The notes beneath the pieces are model-generated. The model ran no database searches and was not told the origin of the DNA. It saw only the letters and a program-made list of their open reading frames with translations. Made by a program: the position numbers and the translations under genes. This document shows positions 63,990 to 64,000 of a DNA stretch of 64,000 nt, piece after piece. Positions within the stretch are counted from its first letter, which is position 1, and every line of letters begins with the position of its first letter. This stretch comes from Natronosalvus hydrolyticus (GTDB lineage Archaea > Halobacteriota > Halobacteria > Halobacteriales > Natrialbaceae), in assembly GCA_025517525.1 (NCBI GenBank), contig JAOPJZ010000002.1, forward strand, positions 488,769-552,768, given 5' to 3'.

Positions 63990-64000
63990 AACTAGAGAGT

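Noticed and set aside
1..64000. CRISPR array, rRNA, tRNA, restriction-modification or toxin-antitoxin locus
   Set aside because: No repeat-spacer pattern, RNA gene or recognisable family of these kinds was seen anywhere in the window.

Overview
The window is haloarchaeal chromosomal or megaplasmid DNA, most like the Natrialbales/Haloferacales side of the Halobacteria. The evidence is the Asp/Glu-rich proteins, GC-rich codon use, Tat-type lipoproteins, TATA boxes about 25 nt before start codons (leaderless transcripts), and typical haloarchaeal families such as DacZ, the archaea-specific SMC-related protein and an Lrp regulator with a TRASH domain. No rRNA, tRNA or CRISPR array was seen.

Layout. 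(1) 0.2-14.7 kb is housekeeping genes set among mobile-element debris: a PAC2 protein, a phosphoribosyltransferase, a frameshifted zinc-ribbon protein, an apparently intact IS200/IS605 element with tnpA, tnpB and end hairpins, deoC, a PEBP protein, the c-di-AMP synthase dacZ between two inverted palindromic repeats, YjbQ and CapA proteins, a decayed IS6-type transposase fused to a CBS remnant, an ASCH-integrase pair and nikR. (2) 14.8-23.4 kb holds an MFS transporter with a TRASH-Lrp regulator, and a complete Opp/Dpp-type ABC operon (binding protein, two permeases, two ATPases and a 203-residue protein of unknown role). (3) 23.4-29.2 kb is repeat-rich, with CopZ, a frameshifted acetolactate-synthase-like gene coupled to an aldehyde dehydrogenase, and IS remnants. 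(4) 29.2-31.1 kb is an SMC-related ATPase. (5) 31.3-62.7 kb is a large catabolic island: aldolase, Zn-alcohol dehydrogenase, four SDRs, two FAH-family hydrolases, LutC and a LutB-LutA fusion, a Gfo/Idh/MocA oxidoreductase, a three-gene UxaA-type dehydratase locus, two D-2-hydroxyacid dehydrogenases, a LarA-like protein, a UlaG-like hydrolase, a second Dpp-type ABC transporter, a uronate-dehydrogenase-like enzyme, two enolase-superfamily dehydratases (one with two premature stops) and an IclR regulator. (6) 62.7-64 kb is decayed DNA with another IS6-type remnant.

How the genes could work together (inference): the second ABC system imports a sugar or sugar acid. Dehydrogenases oxidise it to an aldonate, an enolase-superfamily or UxaA-type dehydratase makes the 2-keto-3-deoxy acid, an SDR oxidises that, and an FAH-family hydrolase cleaves the diketo acid. 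This matches the diketo-hydrolase route known for L-rhamnose in Haloferax volcanii, which yields pyruvate and lactate. The Lut proteins, LarA-like protein and D-2-hydroxyacid dehydrogenases would then handle the hydroxy acid. IclR is the likely local regulator.

Across the window six copies of an 80-84 bp MITE-like repeat with TA flanks are visible, together with a second two-copy palindromic repeat and several broken genes (frameshifts at about 2.05 and 25.23 kb; two in-frame stops at 55.2 and 55.8 kb).
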